Shown here one piece after another: positions 52,026-61,681 of a DNA stretch of 64,000 nt (the first letter of the stretch is position 1; each line of letters starts with the position of its first letter). The stretch is from Yoonia litorea. GTDB lineage: Bacteria; Pseudomonadota; Alphaproteobacteria; Rhodobacterales; Rhodobacteraceae. A model generated the notes under the pieces. That model was given only the letters and a program-made list of their open reading frames with translations, did no database searches and was not told where the DNA came from. The position numbers were made by a program, and so were the translations under genes. The stretch spans positions 62,001-126,000 of the forward strand of contig NZ_FOZM01000001.1 in assembly GCF_900114675.1 (NCBI RefSeq), in the 5' to 3' direction.

Positions 52026-52822
52026 CCCGCCCGACACCCTTGGATATCAATTGCACGGCCCTCGCCAATGACTGTGATACGAATACCATCACGTTGCAGC
52101 CCGAAAGGCTCGCCCGATGGGTGCATGAGGTCTACTTTGGCTGAGAGCGTATTTCCATGCTGCGTAACCACAGCTTCGGAGACCCAAATACTGGGGTCTT
52201 GCGTCTCGATTACAACATGTTCCCCACCATTGAGACCGGTCATTGCAATCGCTGCATTCAGTTGCAGACCATCTTGTGACGGCGACACCTGACATGTCAC
52301 GTCCTGCACACCTGCCTCCGCTGCTCCGACAGGCTGAGACGCCAGAGCCGCCGTAATTGCCGCATCAGGATTGCCATCGAGTGGGAGGAGACTTTCAAAA
52401 GCAACTGTGACCGGAATGCAAATTTCTTCGCAAACGCCGATCGTGATTTCACCCGCAATTTCGGCGACACCAGCATCCGGAGAGAGATCAATAGACAGCG
52501 GAACCGTCACGCCGTTCATATATCCAATGGAGATCATACCATAGTCACCCAAGACCTGAGGGGTCGGCCATAGCGGTGTGACGCTTTCAATCTCGCGCGA
52601 TCCGGTGAAAGTCATATGAGGTGGGATGCCAGCATCACCCGGAGCGCGCCAGTAGGTGATCCAACCTGGTTTGAGTGTGATTTGCAAAGCCGCAACGTGA
52701 TCGTTCGTGTCCGTCCGCCAGCCGGGCAATACCTCGACGCGGGCCAGATTGTCGTAAGACTGGCTTACCGCTTGATGCGGAAGGACGAGCATCGTCAGAA
52801 GTGAGAACAAGGGCGGGCGCAT
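52022..52822 (-). CDS. Periplasmic DsbD-alpha-like (protein-disulfide reductase domain) protein
   Basis: A 266-residue exported protein with a signal peptide (cleavage near AVSQS). The body looks like the N-terminal domain of DsbD/ScsB proteins. The redox-type Cys pair is in GVCEEICIP and a third/fourth Cys in DVTCQV and IQGCRAG. It has no transmembrane or thioredoxin domain, so it is a stand-alone version. Probable partner: thiol exchange with other periplasmic proteins. Confidence 0.72.
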   Translation of the reverse strand: MRPPLFSLLTMLVLPHQAVSQSYDNLARVEVLPGWRTDTNDHVAALQITLKPGWITYWRAPGDAGIPPHMTFTGSREIESVTPLWPTPQVLGDYGMISIGYMNGVTVPLSIDLSPDAGVAEIAGEITIGVCEEICIPVTVAFESLLPLDGNPDAAITAALASQPVGAAEAGVQDVTCQVSPSQDGLQLNAAIAMTGLNGGEHVVIETQDPSIWVSEAVVTQHGNTLSAKVDLMHPSGEPFGLQRDGIRITVIGEGRAIDIQGCRAG

Positions 52823-52926
52823 ACAACGTTACTTATGCATCGCTGCTGCAATAGGAAGTCACGTTTGCGCCAACAGCTGCAATGATGGCGCTTGCGTCAC
52901 AGTCGTTTGATGAACATCTTGGTTGC

Positions 52927-53499
52927 ATGACCACCACCGTCACAAAGCTCACCGGTAAGCTGTTGATTGCCATGCCGGATATGTCCGACCCGCGATTTGC
53001 CAAGTCGGTCATTTTCATGTGCGACCATTCGGCAGAGGGAGGAATGGGGCTGGTGATCAACCGGCCCAAACAGGGCGTCAGTTTTTCCGCACTGCTTGAG
53101 CAGCTTGAAATTGCGCAAAGCATCAATGCGGGGCCGTTTCCGCGGCTATACGATGGTGGTCCCGTCGAACAGCAAAGAGGTTTTGTCCTGCATTCAAGTG
53201 ACTACCGATGCAAGGACGGGACGCTAGAGGTGGACGAAAGTTTTCGGATGACGGCGACCCTGAAGGTCCTCGAAGATATCGGGCGAGGAGAGGGACCCAA
53301 GACGGCCCTCATGACACTTGGATACGCTGGTTGGGGTCCGGGCCAACTGGAATTTGAAATCTCACGGAATGGCTGGTTGACGTGTGATCCTAACGAAGAA
53401 CTGGTTTTCCACACCCCTGATGATCAGAAATGGTCGGCATCGCTCAAGATGATGGGTATTGACCCGTTGCTGCTTTCTGCGACGGCAGGACGAGCCTAG
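52927..53499 (+). CDS. YqgE/AlgH family protein
   Basis: A 190-residue cytoplasmic protein of the UPF0301 family, marked by LLIAMPDMSDPRFAKSVIFM, GGMGLVINRP and GYAGWGPGQLEFE. Function is unclear; AlgH influences alginate regulation in Pseudomonas. The start at 52927 (MTTTVTKLTGKLLI) matches family N-termini; an ATG at 52882 is in frame but adds a non-family leader. Confidence 0.92.
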   Translation: MTTTVTKLTGKLLIAMPDMSDPRFAKSVIFMCDHSAEGGMGLVINRPKQGVSFSALLEQLEIAQSINAGPFPRLYDGGPVEQQRGFVLHSSDYRCKDGTLEVDESFRMTATLKVLEDIGRGEGPKTALMTLGYAGWGPGQLEFEISRNGWLTCDPNEELVFHTPDDQKWSASLKMMGIDPLLLSATAGRA

Positions 53500-53509
53500 A
53501 GCGTCAGAT

Positions 53510-54070
53510 TCAATACTGGCCGTCGACGATACGGGACAAGATGGCCGTTGCATTATCGCTGGACCAATCAGCCTCGCCCTGCATCCGCCCCAATTCATTT
53601 CCCTCACGATCAAGGATGATTGTTGCTGGCAGACCAAGCACGCCCATGCTGCGTGCAAGTGACGATCGGTTATCTGTGTGCAGCGGCAAGTTATCGACGC
53701 CTATTTCTTCAAGAAAGCGCTCCATCGCGGGCCGGGCGTTACGGCCTGTGGCTACAGTCACCACCTGAAGGTCATCGCCGCCCATTTCAGACTGCAAGGC
53801 CGACAGATGGGGCATTTCCTTGCGGCAAGGTGCGCACCAAGTCGCCCAGAAATTCAGAACCACGACCTGCCCTTCAAATTCGGCAAGCGTCATCTCGCTT
53901 CCGTCTTCATGTGTAAAAGCAGTCGAGGACCCCTCCCAGGGTTCACTATGGAAAATCAGTTTGCGCATGTCGCCTTTGCGCAGCGCCTCTAGCTCGGCGA
54001 TGTCTGCATGGGCAATGTTTGCAACACCCAAAAGGGCCGTATAAAGCAGTGCCGATATCAATTTGCGCAT
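53510..54070 (-). CDS. TlpA-family thiol:disulfide reductase
   Basis: A 186-residue thioredoxin-fold protein with an N-terminal signal anchor (about 5-22) and the redox-active [10 protein letters not shown] motif (CxxC of the TlpA/ResA kind). It acts in the periplasm, often in cytochrome c maturation or reduction of Cu sites. It lies 10 bp from the convergent YqgE gene and 12 bp from the divergent argH start. Confidence 0.92.
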   Translation of the reverse strand: MRKLISALLYTALLGVANIAHADIAELEALRKGDMRKLIFHSEPWEGSSTAFTHEDGSEMTLAEFEGQVVVLNFWATWCAPCRKEMPHLSALQSEMGGDDLQVVTVATGRNARPAMERFLEEIGVDNLPLHTDNRSSLARSMGVLGLPATIILDREGNELGRMQGEADWSSDNATAILSRIVDGQY

Positions 54071-54082
54071 AGGCTTTCCTTT

Positions 54083-55471
54083 ATGACCAAATCTGCAAAC
54101 ACCATGTGGGGCGGGCGTTTTGCCGCCGGACCGGACGCGATCATGGAGGCGATCAACGCCTCAATCGGATATGACCGTCGACTGGCGCCGCAGGATATTG
54201 CAGGTTCTCGTGCCCATGCCGCGATGCTCGCTGCGACAGGCATCATTACGGATAAAGACGCCGAGGCCATTCGGGAAGGGCTGCTCACAGTCTTGTCAGA
54301 GATTGAAACCGGCGATTTCCCGTTTTCGACAGCGCTGGAAGACATTCATATGAATGTCGAGGCGCGGTTGAAGGAAATTGTTGGCGAGCCTGCTGGTCGT
54401 TTGCACACGGCACGCTCTCGCAATGATCAGGTCGCCGTCGACTTCCGGCTTTGGGTCCGTGATCAGTGCGATCAGGCGGATGAGGCTCTGGCTGCTTTGC
54501 AGAAAGCACTGCTCGGCCAAGCGGAGGCTGGGGCGGATTGGGTGATGCCCGGCTTTACACATCTGCAGACGGCACAGCCTGTCACATGGGGGCACCACAT
54601 GCTGGCCTATGTCGAGATGTTTGCCCGTGACAGATCGCGTTTTGCCGATGCGCGCGCGCGGATGAACACTTCGCCCCTTGGTGCGGCGGCGCTGGCGGGC
54701 ACCTCGTTCCCGATTGACCGCGAGATGACGGCCAAGGCGCTGGACTTTGACCGCCCGATGGCAAACTCGCTTGATGCTGTGTCAGACCGCGACTTCGCAC
54801 TGGAGTTTCTGTCCAGCGCCAGCATCTGCGCGATGCACCTCAGCCGCCTGGCGGAAGAGCTGGTGATCTGGTCCTCGGCGCAGTTCCGCTTTGTGAAGAT
54901 GTCGGACAAGTGGTCGACCGGTTCGTCGATCATGCCGCAAAAGCGCAACCCTGACGCAGCCGAACTGATCCGCGCCAAGATAGGCCGGATTTTTGGAGCA
55001 AATGTCGCCTTGATGACGGTGATGAAGGGGCTGCCGCTGACCTATTCCAAGGACATGCAGGAAGATAAGGAACAGACATTCGACGCTGCCGACAACCTGA
55101 TGCTGGCGCTGGCGGCGATGACGGGGATGGTGGCAGATATGTCCGCACAGGTGGAGAATCTGAAAGCTGCGGCCTCGAGCGGGTTTTCCACCGCGACTGA
55201 TCTTGCCGACTGGCTTGTGCGCGAACTTGGCCTACCTTTCCGAGACGCACATCATGTGACGGGTTCGCTGGTTGCGATGGCCGAGGATAAGGGCTGTGAC
55301 CTGCCGGATCTGAGCCTCGCGGACATGCAATCGGTCCATGCAGGCATCCGCGAGGACGTTTTTAATGTGTTGGGGGTCGAGAATTCGGTCGCCTCACGCA
55401 CCAGTTTTGGCGGCACGTCGCCAGAAAACGTTCGCGCGCAAGTCGCGCAATGGAAAGAGGTCTTGGGATGA
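54083..55471 (+). CDS. argH: Argininosuccinate lyase
   Basis: Splits argininosuccinate into arginine and fumarate. The 462-residue protein shows the family signatures [25 protein letters not shown] and the flexible-loop signature [12 protein letters not shown]. An upstream in-frame ATG at 54008 would overlap the divergent tlpA-like gene; the ATG at 54083 is the family start. The following lipoprotein gene begins inside its stop codon. Confidence 0.96.
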   Translation: MTKSANTMWGGRFAAGPDAIMEAINASIGYDRRLAPQDIAGSRAHAAMLAATGIITDKDAEAIREGLLTVLSEIETGDFPFSTALEDIHMNVEARLKEIVGEPAGRLHTARSRNDQVAVDFRLWVRDQCDQADEALAALQKALLGQAEAGADWVMPGFTHLQTAQPVTWGHHMLAYVEMFARDRSRFADARARMNTSPLGAAALAGTSFPIDREMTAKALDFDRPMANSLDAVSDRDFALEFLSSASICAMHLSRLAEELVIWSSAQFRFVKMSDKWSTGSSIMPQKRNPDAAELIRAKIGRIFGANVALMTVMKGLPLTYSKDMQEDKEQTFDAADNLMLALAAMTGMVADMSAQVENLKAAASSGFSTATDLADWLVRELGLPFRDAHHVTGSLVAMAEDKGCDLPDLSLADMQSVHAGIREDVFNVLGVENSVASRTSFGGTSPENVRAQVAQWKEVLG

Positions 55472-55641
55472 AACCACTTGTTTTGATCATCAGTCTGACG
55501 GTGCTTGCGGCTTGCGGTGCCGATGGCGCGCCCTTCGTGCCGACCGCGAACCTTGGTTTGAACATTGGTCCAAACGGTGTGACGCCGGGAGCAACCGTGG
55601 GTGCCAGCAACGGCACGGTCTCTGTCGGGGTTGGTCTTTAG
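55468..55641 (+). CDS. Small predicted lipoprotein
   Basis: A 57-residue protein with a lipobox signal (LTVLAACG) and a short mature part rich in Gly/Val/Asn/Pro ([19 protein letters not shown]). The ATG overlaps the argH stop. Similar tiny lipoproteins after argH are a pattern I recall from Rhodobacterales, but no function is known. Confidence 0.72.
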   Translation: MKPLVLIISLTVLAACGADGAPFVPTANLGLNIGPNGVTPGATVGASNGTVSVGVGL

Positions 55642-55642
55642 G

Positions 55643-55948
55643 ATGCGCTTTGTCTGGCTGGCCCTTGCCGTCTGGGGCACGATCCATCCGATGTACTACT
55701 TCATCAGCTGGTTTCAGGAAAACGGTTGGTCAATCATGAATATGGTTGATGCATGGCATGCGAATGCCGCCACAAGCGGTTTGGTCTGGGATCTGACGGT
55801 CGCGGCAGTGACACTGACGATCTGGGTGATCTACGAGGCTTTTGCAAAACGCGACTGGCTGCGCTTGCTGGCGATTCCAGCGACTTATTGCATCGGGGTG
55901 AGCTGCGGACTGCCACTCTATCTCTATTTGCGAGGGCGCAAGGGGTAG
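55643..55948 (+). CDS. DUF2834-like small membrane protein
   Basis: A 101-residue protein with three hydrophobic helices (about 1-27, 46-66 and 72-94) and an aromatic-rich IHPMYYFISWF segment, resembling DUF2834. It starts 1 bp after the lipoprotein stop and so belongs to the argH transcript. Function unknown. Confidence 0.72.
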   Translation: MRFVWLALAVWGTIHPMYYFISWFQENGWSIMNMVDAWHANAATSGLVWDLTVAAVTLTIWVIYEAFAKRDWLRLLAIPATYCIGVSCGLPLYLYLRGRKG

Positions 55949-55986
55949 CCCGAAACAGGGTTGGCCTTTCATCGCTTTCTGCTATG

Positions 55987-56010
55987 TCCCATCCCGTTCT
56001 GACTGGGATG
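55987..56010 (+). promoter_or_regulatory. Hairpin that may cover the lysA ribosome-binding site
   Basis: CATCCC (55990-55995) pairs with GGGATG (56005-56010) around a 9-base loop, 7 bases before the lysA ATG. The gggatg arm is also the only Shine-Dalgarno-like stretch, so pairing would hide it. This could dampen lysA translation. Confidence 0.4.
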
Positions 56011-56017
56011 ACAAGCG

Positions 56018-57286
56018 ATGGATCATTTTCTCTACCGTGATGGCGCACTCTACGCTGAAGATGTGCCCGTGACCGAAATTGCGGCTGCTGTTGGCACGCC
56101 GTTCTATGTCTATTCCACCGCAACCCTGAAACGTCACTTTCAACTGTTTGACGACGCACTCGCTTGGGGTGACCACCTGGTCTGCTTTGCGATGAAGTCT
56201 GCCTCCAATCAGGCAATTATCAAGCTTCTCGGGGATGCCGGCGCGGGTATGGATGTAGTCTCGGGGGGTGAATACCTGCGTGCCAAGGCCGCTGGCATTC
56301 CTGGCGAACGCATCGTTTTTTCGGGCGTCGGCAAGACGGCAGATGAAATGCGTATGGCGCTCGAAGGCGGCATTCGCCAGTTCAACGTCGAAAGCGAACC
56401 CGAGATGATCGTACTGGATCAGGTGGCGCAATCACTCGGCGTCGTGGCCCCGATCACCGTACGCGTGAACCCTGATGTGGACGCAAAAACCCACGCAAAG
56501 ATCGCGACTGGTAAATCTGAAAACAAGTTCGGTATTCCCATCAGCCGCGCGCGCGACGTTTACGCGATGGCCGCCAAGATGCCGGGTCTGAAAGTGATCG
56601 GTATCGACGTACATATCGGTTCCCAATTGACCGAGCTTGCGCCATTTGAAGCGGCATATCGCAAGGTTGCGGAACTCACAGAGACACTCCGTGCAGATGG
56701 GCACGAGATCACGCGCCTCGACTTGGGCGGAGGTTTGGGCATTCCCTATTCGCGGTCAAATGAGGCACCACCTTTGCCGACTGATTACGGCGACCTGATC
56801 AAGCGCACCGTCGGGCATCTGGGCTGTGAGATCGAGATCGAACCGGGTCGCCTGATCTCCGGCAATGCGGGGCTCATGGTCTCCAAAGTGATCTACGTGA
56901 AATCTGGTGAGGACCGCGACTTTCTGATCCTCGATGGCGCAATGAACGACTTGATCCGTCCGGCGATGTACGACGCTTACCACGATATTGTCCCGGTTAT
57001 TGAACCCCAGCCAGGCGCGGAGCCTGCGAAATACGATATCGTCGGGCCGGTCTGCGAAAGCGGTGACACATTTGCCAAGGGCCGTGTTATGCCCGCGGTG
57101 ATGCCGGATGATCTGGTCGCTTTTCGTTCTGCAGGTGCATATGGCGCGGTCATGTCGTCGGAGTATAACTCGCGCCCGCTCATCCCGGAGGTTCTCGTGG
57201 ATGGCGATCAATTTGCAGTTATTCGCGCCCGACCTACCTATGAAGAAATGATTGCACGCGATACGCTGCCAGAGTGGTTGGTCTGA
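56018..57286 (+). CDS. lysA: Diaminopimelate decarboxylase
   Basis: Converts meso-diaminopimelate to L-lysine with pyridoxal phosphate. The 422-residue protein has the PLP lysine K60 in CFAMKSASNQ, the His in DVHIGSQLTE, the phosphate loop GGGLGIPY and the substrate motif VCESGDTFAKG. It is the end of the argH-lipoprotein-membrane protein-lysA run. asd at the left end of the window serves the same pathway. Confidence 0.96.
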   Translation: MDHFLYRDGALYAEDVPVTEIAAAVGTPFYVYSTATLKRHFQLFDDALAWGDHLVCFAMKSASNQAIIKLLGDAGAGMDVVSGGEYLRAKAAGIPGERIVFSGVGKTADEMRMALEGGIRQFNVESEPEMIVLDQVAQSLGVVAPITVRVNPDVDAKTHAKIATGKSENKFGIPISRARDVYAMAAKMPGLKVIGIDVHIGSQLTELAPFEAAYRKVAELTETLRADGHEITRLDLGGGLGIPYSRSNEAPPLPTDYGDLIKRTVGHLGCEIEIEPGRLISGNAGLMVSKVIYVKSGEDRDFLILDGAMNDLIRPAMYDAYHDIVPVIEPQPGAEPAKYDIVGPVCESGDTFAKGRVMPAVMPDDLVAFRSAGAYGAVMSSEYNSRPLIPEVLVDGDQFAVIRARPTYEEMIARDTLPEWLV

Positions 57287-57360
57287 TCCAAAGGGCTGAC
57301 GACGCGACGCTAGCGTACGACGCCTGAGGAGATAGATCGCTGCAAGATCAGCAGGACAGC

Positions 57361-59994
57361 TTGCGCCAACTGCGCTTTCCGGTTGCTGCCACCCGTGCAG
57401 GGATGGTGGCCGAAGAGGTCGTGCGCGCATTTTGGCCGTTCTGGACAACTATTTTCTTCATTCTCGCGCCGTTGATGATGGGTTGGCAGGATACGCTGCC
57501 GCTTGAGGTGCTTTGGGGCGGTGGTGTTGTCGCAGTGTTGGCGTTTCTTGGCACGCTTGTTTGGGGTGTGCGCCGTTTTCGCTTGCCATCAATCGAGGAT
57601 GCAACCGCACGTGTTGATGCCAGTTTGCCGGGACGCCCTATTGCCGCGCTTGCAGATACGCAGGCGATTGGCGCCGGTGATGCGGCATCGGAAGCTGTTT
57701 GGCGTGCCCACATCGCGCGGATGGCTGACCGCACCAAACAAGCCAAAGCTGTTGAGCCCGACCTGCGTGTTTCAGACCGCGATCCTTATGGGCTGCGGTT
57801 CATAGCGCTTATCTTCTTTGTCACGGCGGTGCTTTTCGGATCATTCCTTCGCGTCGGCTCCGTCGGAGAGATCGTTGCAGGGCAAGAGCCATCGCTGGCA
57901 ACAGGCCCTGTTTGGGAAGGCTGGATTGAACCGCCGGCCTACACAGGCAAACCTTCACTCTACCTCAACGATATCCCGGCTGGCACGCTGCGCGTACCGG
58001 AGGGAAGCCAAATCACCTTGCGTCTCTATGGTGAAGTCGGCGCTTTGACCGTCGCTGAAACAGTGTCAGGTCGCACAGGCGAACTTGGTTCTGCGTCCGA
58101 GGCGCAGCAACAGTTCACCATTTCGCGGTCAGGTGAACTCACCATTTCGGGCCCGAACGAAGTAACCTGGCAGGTGATTGCGGTTGAGGATACCGCACCC
58201 TCAGTGGCATTGACCGCCCCGATCGAAGCTGACGCGATGGGTGAGATGTCGCAAAGCTTCGCGGTGAGCGATGACTATGGTGTGGAAACCGGAACGGCGA
58301 CAATCACACTCGATCTGGCCTCTGTGGACCGTAGGCATGGATTGACCATTGATCCCGATCCTGTTGCGCCACTGGTATTGGACCTTCCGATGCCCTTCAC
58401 GGGCGACCGTGCTGAGTTTGAAGAAATTCTTATCGACGATCTCAGCGAACATCCGTTGGCAAACCTGCCCGTCATTATGGAGTTTTCCGTAACCGATGCC
58501 GCAGGTCAGATCGGCCAATCTGACCCCGAAAGCCTGATCCTTCCTGGCCGACGCTTTTTTCAGCCGTTGGCCCGCGCGGTCATTGAACAGCGTCGCGATT
58601 TGATGTGGTCAAAGGCAAACGCCCGCCGCGTGAATCAGATACTTCGGGCTGTTTCAAACCAGCCTGAAGGCTTTTTCACAAGTGAGACAATTTATCTGCG
58701 GATGCGGACCATCATTCGTCGTCTCGACAACATGGCAACCTTTGGCATGACAGACGAAGGACAGGCCGAGATTGTTGATGCGTTGTGGGAACTGGCTATC
58801 CAGCTTGAGGATGGCCGTCTCGCTGATGCCCGCGAGCGGCTGCGTCGTGCCCAGGAACGGCTGGCAGAGGCGATGCGAAATGGTGCGTCAGATGAGGAAA
58901 TCGCCGAACTGATGCAGGAATTGCGCGAGGCGACTGATGACTATCTGCGTATGCTCGCGGAGCAGGCTGAGCCTGGCGACGGCACAGACATGGCTGACAG
59001 CGGCCAGCAAGGCGAACAGATGGGCATGGACGAATTGCAGGCCCTGATGGACCGCATTGAACAACTCATGCAGGAAGGCCGCATGGCCGAAGCGCAGCAG
59101 TTGATGGAACAGCTGAACGAGTTGATGGAAAACCTGCGTGTGACCCAAGGGGAAGGCGGTGAAGGCCCCCAAAGCCCCGGCGAACAATCCATGCAGGATC
59201 TTGCTGAAACCTTACGTGATCAAGAAGAACTCTCGGACGATGCATTCCGCGACTTGCAGCAACAGGGTGAACAACAGGGTCAGCAGCGTGGACAACAAGG
59301 TCAGCAAAGCCAGCCGGGGCAACAGGGCCAGCAAGGCCAGCAGGGACAACGACCTGGACAGCCGCAAGGCCAGCAAGGACAGGACGGCAACCAGCCCGGC
59401 CAAAGCGGGCGACAGGGTCAAGGTCAAGGTGTCGGGGAAGACGCCCAAAGTGGTGAGCAGCGCGGCGATGGCGCTGGCGGCGAAGGCGATGAGCGCAACC
59501 TCGCGGAACGTCAGCGCGCACTTCGCGAAGAACTGGAACGTCAGCGGAACAGCTTACCGAATTTGCCCGGCGAGTCCGGCGAGATCGCACGGCAGTCGCT
59601 TGAGCGTGCAGAAGGAGCCATGGAAGGTGCTGAAGAGGCGCTACGAGACGGTGACCTGGCCGAAGCCATTGATCAACAGGCCGAAGCAATGGATGCACTG
59701 CGCAACGGGATGCGCGAACTAGGGCAGGCGATGGCTGAAAACCAGAACGCACAGCCTGGCCAAGGCTCTGAGCAGGGGCAGGCCGCAAGTCGCGAATCCG
59801 ACGCGCAGCGCGACCCCTTGGGCCGTGAGATGGGAAATACCGGCCAGCTTGGGACCGACCAAAGTCTCTTGGGTGGCGCTGATGTAAATCGCCGCGCCGA
59901 AGAGCTTTTAGGAGAAATTCGTCGCCGCTCAGCCGAACAGGACCGACCTGAGGTCGAACGCGATTATCTGCGGCGTCTTCTGGATCAGTTCTAG
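57361..59994 (+). CDS. TIGR02302-family large membrane protein
   Basis: An 877-residue protein typical of alphaproteobacteria. Two transmembrane helices lie near the N-terminus (about 22-40 and 45-62) and a third at about 140-160. A large periplasmic region follows, then a long coiled-coil part (about 420-600). A low-complexity Gln/Gly-rich tract (about 630-700) and a final helical part close it. The function is unknown. The start is uncertain: a gaggaga ribosome site at 57326-57332 is ideally placed for a CTG at 57340, while a TTG at 57361 has only a weak agga. Confidence 0.8.
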   Translation: MRQLRFPVAATRAGMVAEEVVRAFWPFWTTIFFILAPLMMGWQDTLPLEVLWGGGVVAVLAFLGTLVWGVRRFRLPSIEDATARVDASLPGRPIAALADTQAIGAGDAASEAVWRAHIARMADRTKQAKAVEPDLRVSDRDPYGLRFIALIFFVTAVLFGSFLRVGSVGEIVAGQEPSLATGPVWEGWIEPPAYTGKPSLYLNDIPAGTLRVPEGSQITLRLYGEVGALTVAETVSGRTGELGSASEAQQQFTISRSGELTISGPNEVTWQVIAVEDTAPSVALTAPIEADAMGEMSQSFAVSDDYGVETGTATITLDLASVDRRHGLTIDPDPVAPLVLDLPMPFTGDRAEFEEILIDDLSEHPLANLPVIMEFSVTDAAGQIGQSDPESLILPGRRFFQPLARAVIEQRRDLMWSKANARRVNQILRAVSNQPEGFFTSETIYLRMRTIIRRLDNMATFGMTDEGQAEIVDALWELAIQLEDGRLADARERLRRAQERLAEAMRNGASDEEIAELMQELREATDDYLRMLAEQAEPGDGTDMADSGQQGEQMGMDELQALMDRIEQLMQEGRMAEAQQLMEQLNELMENLRVTQGEGGEGPQSPGEQSMQDLAETLRDQEELSDDAFRDLQQQGEQQGQQRGQQGQQSQPGQQGQQGQQGQRPGQPQGQQGQDGNQPGQSGRQGQGQGVGEDAQSGEQRGDGAGGEGDERNLAERQRALREELERQRNSLPNLPGESGEIARQSLERAEGAMEGAEEALRDGDLAEAIDQQAEAMDALRNGMRELGQAMAENQNAQPGQGSEQGQAASRESDAQRDPLGREMGNTGQLGTDQSLLGGADVNRRAEELLGEIRRRSAEQDRPEVERDYLRRLLDQF

Positions 59995-60848
59995 GGTTGC
60001 ACTTGCGCGATTAGCGCTCTGACACTCTCAACGATACTGCCGACAAAGACATTCAACGATGCTCTGAGCTCGTTCATCACCGCGACATATCGGATCATCG
60101 TCTCCCGTGATTGTGGCAGGTTCTCGATGATTTGTTCTGCAAGAACGTATGGGGTGATGATGACCACGAACAGCGCAACCACAATGAGGAAGCCACGCCT
60201 GAAGCCACGCCGACGGGCTGCGTCGACACGATCAGCTTCAGTGATGCCCGCGTTCGAATTGTTCTGATCCCGGGCGCGCAGGACCGCATTAACCTCGTTT
60301 ATATCGGGAATGGTGCGTGGGTTGGCGGTTGCCGGTGCCGCAACGGCTGTTGCTGCGCTACTGCTGGTAGTTTTTGATCGGGTTCCGCCCTCAGCGTCGG
60401 TCATCTGTGCGATGCGTTCGCGGGTGGCCTTCAGATCAACAGCGGGCGCAGCTTTGCGTTCTGGAAGTTTGGAGCTGTATTTCTCGCTTTCGCGGGCCGG
60501 CACATCATGTTCGCGTGACGCCTCCTCGCGCAGGATATTCGCAATATTTGCATCGACAGGCCGATGTTTGGGCTCATGCGTCTGACTTTTGTCTTTGTGC
60601 TGATGAGGCACGTCATAGGCACCAACGTCGCGGGATGCTTCGTTCTTCGGTTCAGTTGCCTCTGATTTCACTGCAGTTGGAATTGGCCGCGACAAGACGC
60701 GCGAAACGGGACGTGACAGGACGCGTGACATCTCCGTCTGGAACCACGTATGGCCGCAAGTTGAGCACTGCACATCACGTCCCCCTTTGGGGATCGCATC
60801 ATCGGCAACGTTATACTGCGCATCGCATTTTGGACAAATGAGCCGCAT
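59991..60848 (-). CDS. MJ0042-type zinc-ribbon protein with a transmembrane helix
   Basis: A 285-residue protein. The N-terminal zinc finger has CPKCDAQY and CSTCGHTW (two CxxC). A long disordered Ser/Arg/Lys/Ala-rich middle (about 40-205) and one transmembrane helix near 215-237 follow, then a helical end. Such proteins are common in alphaproteobacteria and not characterised. It is divergent from ftsE; its 3' end overlaps the TIGR02302 gene by 4 bp. Confidence 0.82.
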   Translation of the reverse strand: MRLICPKCDAQYNVADDAIPKGGRDVQCSTCGHTWFQTEMSRVLSRPVSRVLSRPIPTAVKSEATEPKNEASRDVGAYDVPHQHKDKSQTHEPKHRPVDANIANILREEASREHDVPARESEKYSSKLPERKAAPAVDLKATRERIAQMTDAEGGTRSKTTSSSAATAVAAPATANPRTIPDINEVNAVLRARDQNNSNAGITEADRVDAARRRGFRRGFLIVVALFVVIITPYVLAEQIIENLPQSRETMIRYVAVMNELRASLNVFVGSIVESVRALIAQVQP

Positions 60849-61006
60849 TCCAAATCCTTCTGCCCGTCACAAACATGTTCTTTGTTATTGCCGTTAAACT
60901 ACCAATGCCAGCGGCAAAGGCAAAGGATTTGCCACCAGAAGACTGAAGCGATTGAATCATGCGTTCGATTTCGGCAGAAGTGTTGCAAATCGCGAAGGGC
61001 AGTGCG

Positions 61007-61681
61007 GTGATCGAACTCGATAAAGTGTCATATGGATATGGCGGCTCGATGCTGTTTTCGCAGCTATCTCTTGAGCTTGCAAAAGGGTCATTCCATTTCC
61101 TAACCGGTGCGTCCGGAGCAGGCAAAACAACGCTCCTGAAGCTATGCTATGCAGATCTGAGGGCCAAAACCGGCCAAGTCCGCTTATTTGGAAAAGATGC
61201 GGCCAACCTTGGGCGTGATGAGGTGGCTGTTGCGCGTCGCCGTATCGGTGTCGTCCATCAGGACTGCCAGTTTCTCGACCATCTTAGCATTGCCGAAAAC
61301 ATCGTTTTGCCGCTCACGGTGGCAGGTCGCCACGACGAAGTCGGCAAGAACCTGCCTGAGTTGCTGAAATGGGTCGGACTGACAAAGCAGGCGGACCAAA
61401 GACCGCCAGAGCTATCCGGCGGGGAACGCCAACGCGCAGCACTCGCACGTGCTGTTATCCTTTCGCCCGATGTCATTCTTGCTGATGAGCCGACAGGGAA
61501 CGTCGACTGGGAAATGTCCGAGCGGTTAATGAAGCTGCTCGTAGAACTTAACAAAATGGGCAAGTCTGTCCTAATTGCGACGCATGATTTGGGCATGATC
61601 CGCACGATGAAGTCTCAGGTCAGTGCGCGCGTATCGCGCCTCAAGGACGGTCAACTTATTCAGGCTGGAGCAGATCTATGA
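61007..61681 (+). CDS. ftsE: Cell division ATP-binding protein FtsE
   Basis: ATPase of the FtsEX complex that controls peptidoglycan hydrolases at the septum. The 224-residue protein has Walker A GASGAGKT (residues 34-41), the ABC signature LSGGERQRAALARA and Walker B VILADEPTGN. A GTG at 61007 follows gaaggg by 7 bases and gives the normal N-terminus; the frame is open upstream to an ATG at 60959 without family support. ftsX overlaps the stop by 4 bases. Confidence 0.94.
   Translation: MIELDKVSYGYGGSMLFSQLSLELAKGSFHFLTGASGAGKTTLLKLCYADLRAKTGQVRLFGKDAANLGRDEVAVARRRIGVVHQDCQFLDHLSIAENIVLPLTVAGRHDEVGKNLPELLKWVGLTKQADQRPPELSGGERQRAALARAVILSPDVILADEPTGNVDWEMSERLMKLLVELNKMGKSVLIATHDLGMIRTMKSQVSARVSRLKDGQLIQAGADL

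Noticed and set aside
59066-59788. A 240-residue minus-strand frame opposite the TIGR02302 coiled-coil and Gln-rich part
   Set aside because: It is the antisense reading of repetitive coding DNA, with no motif.
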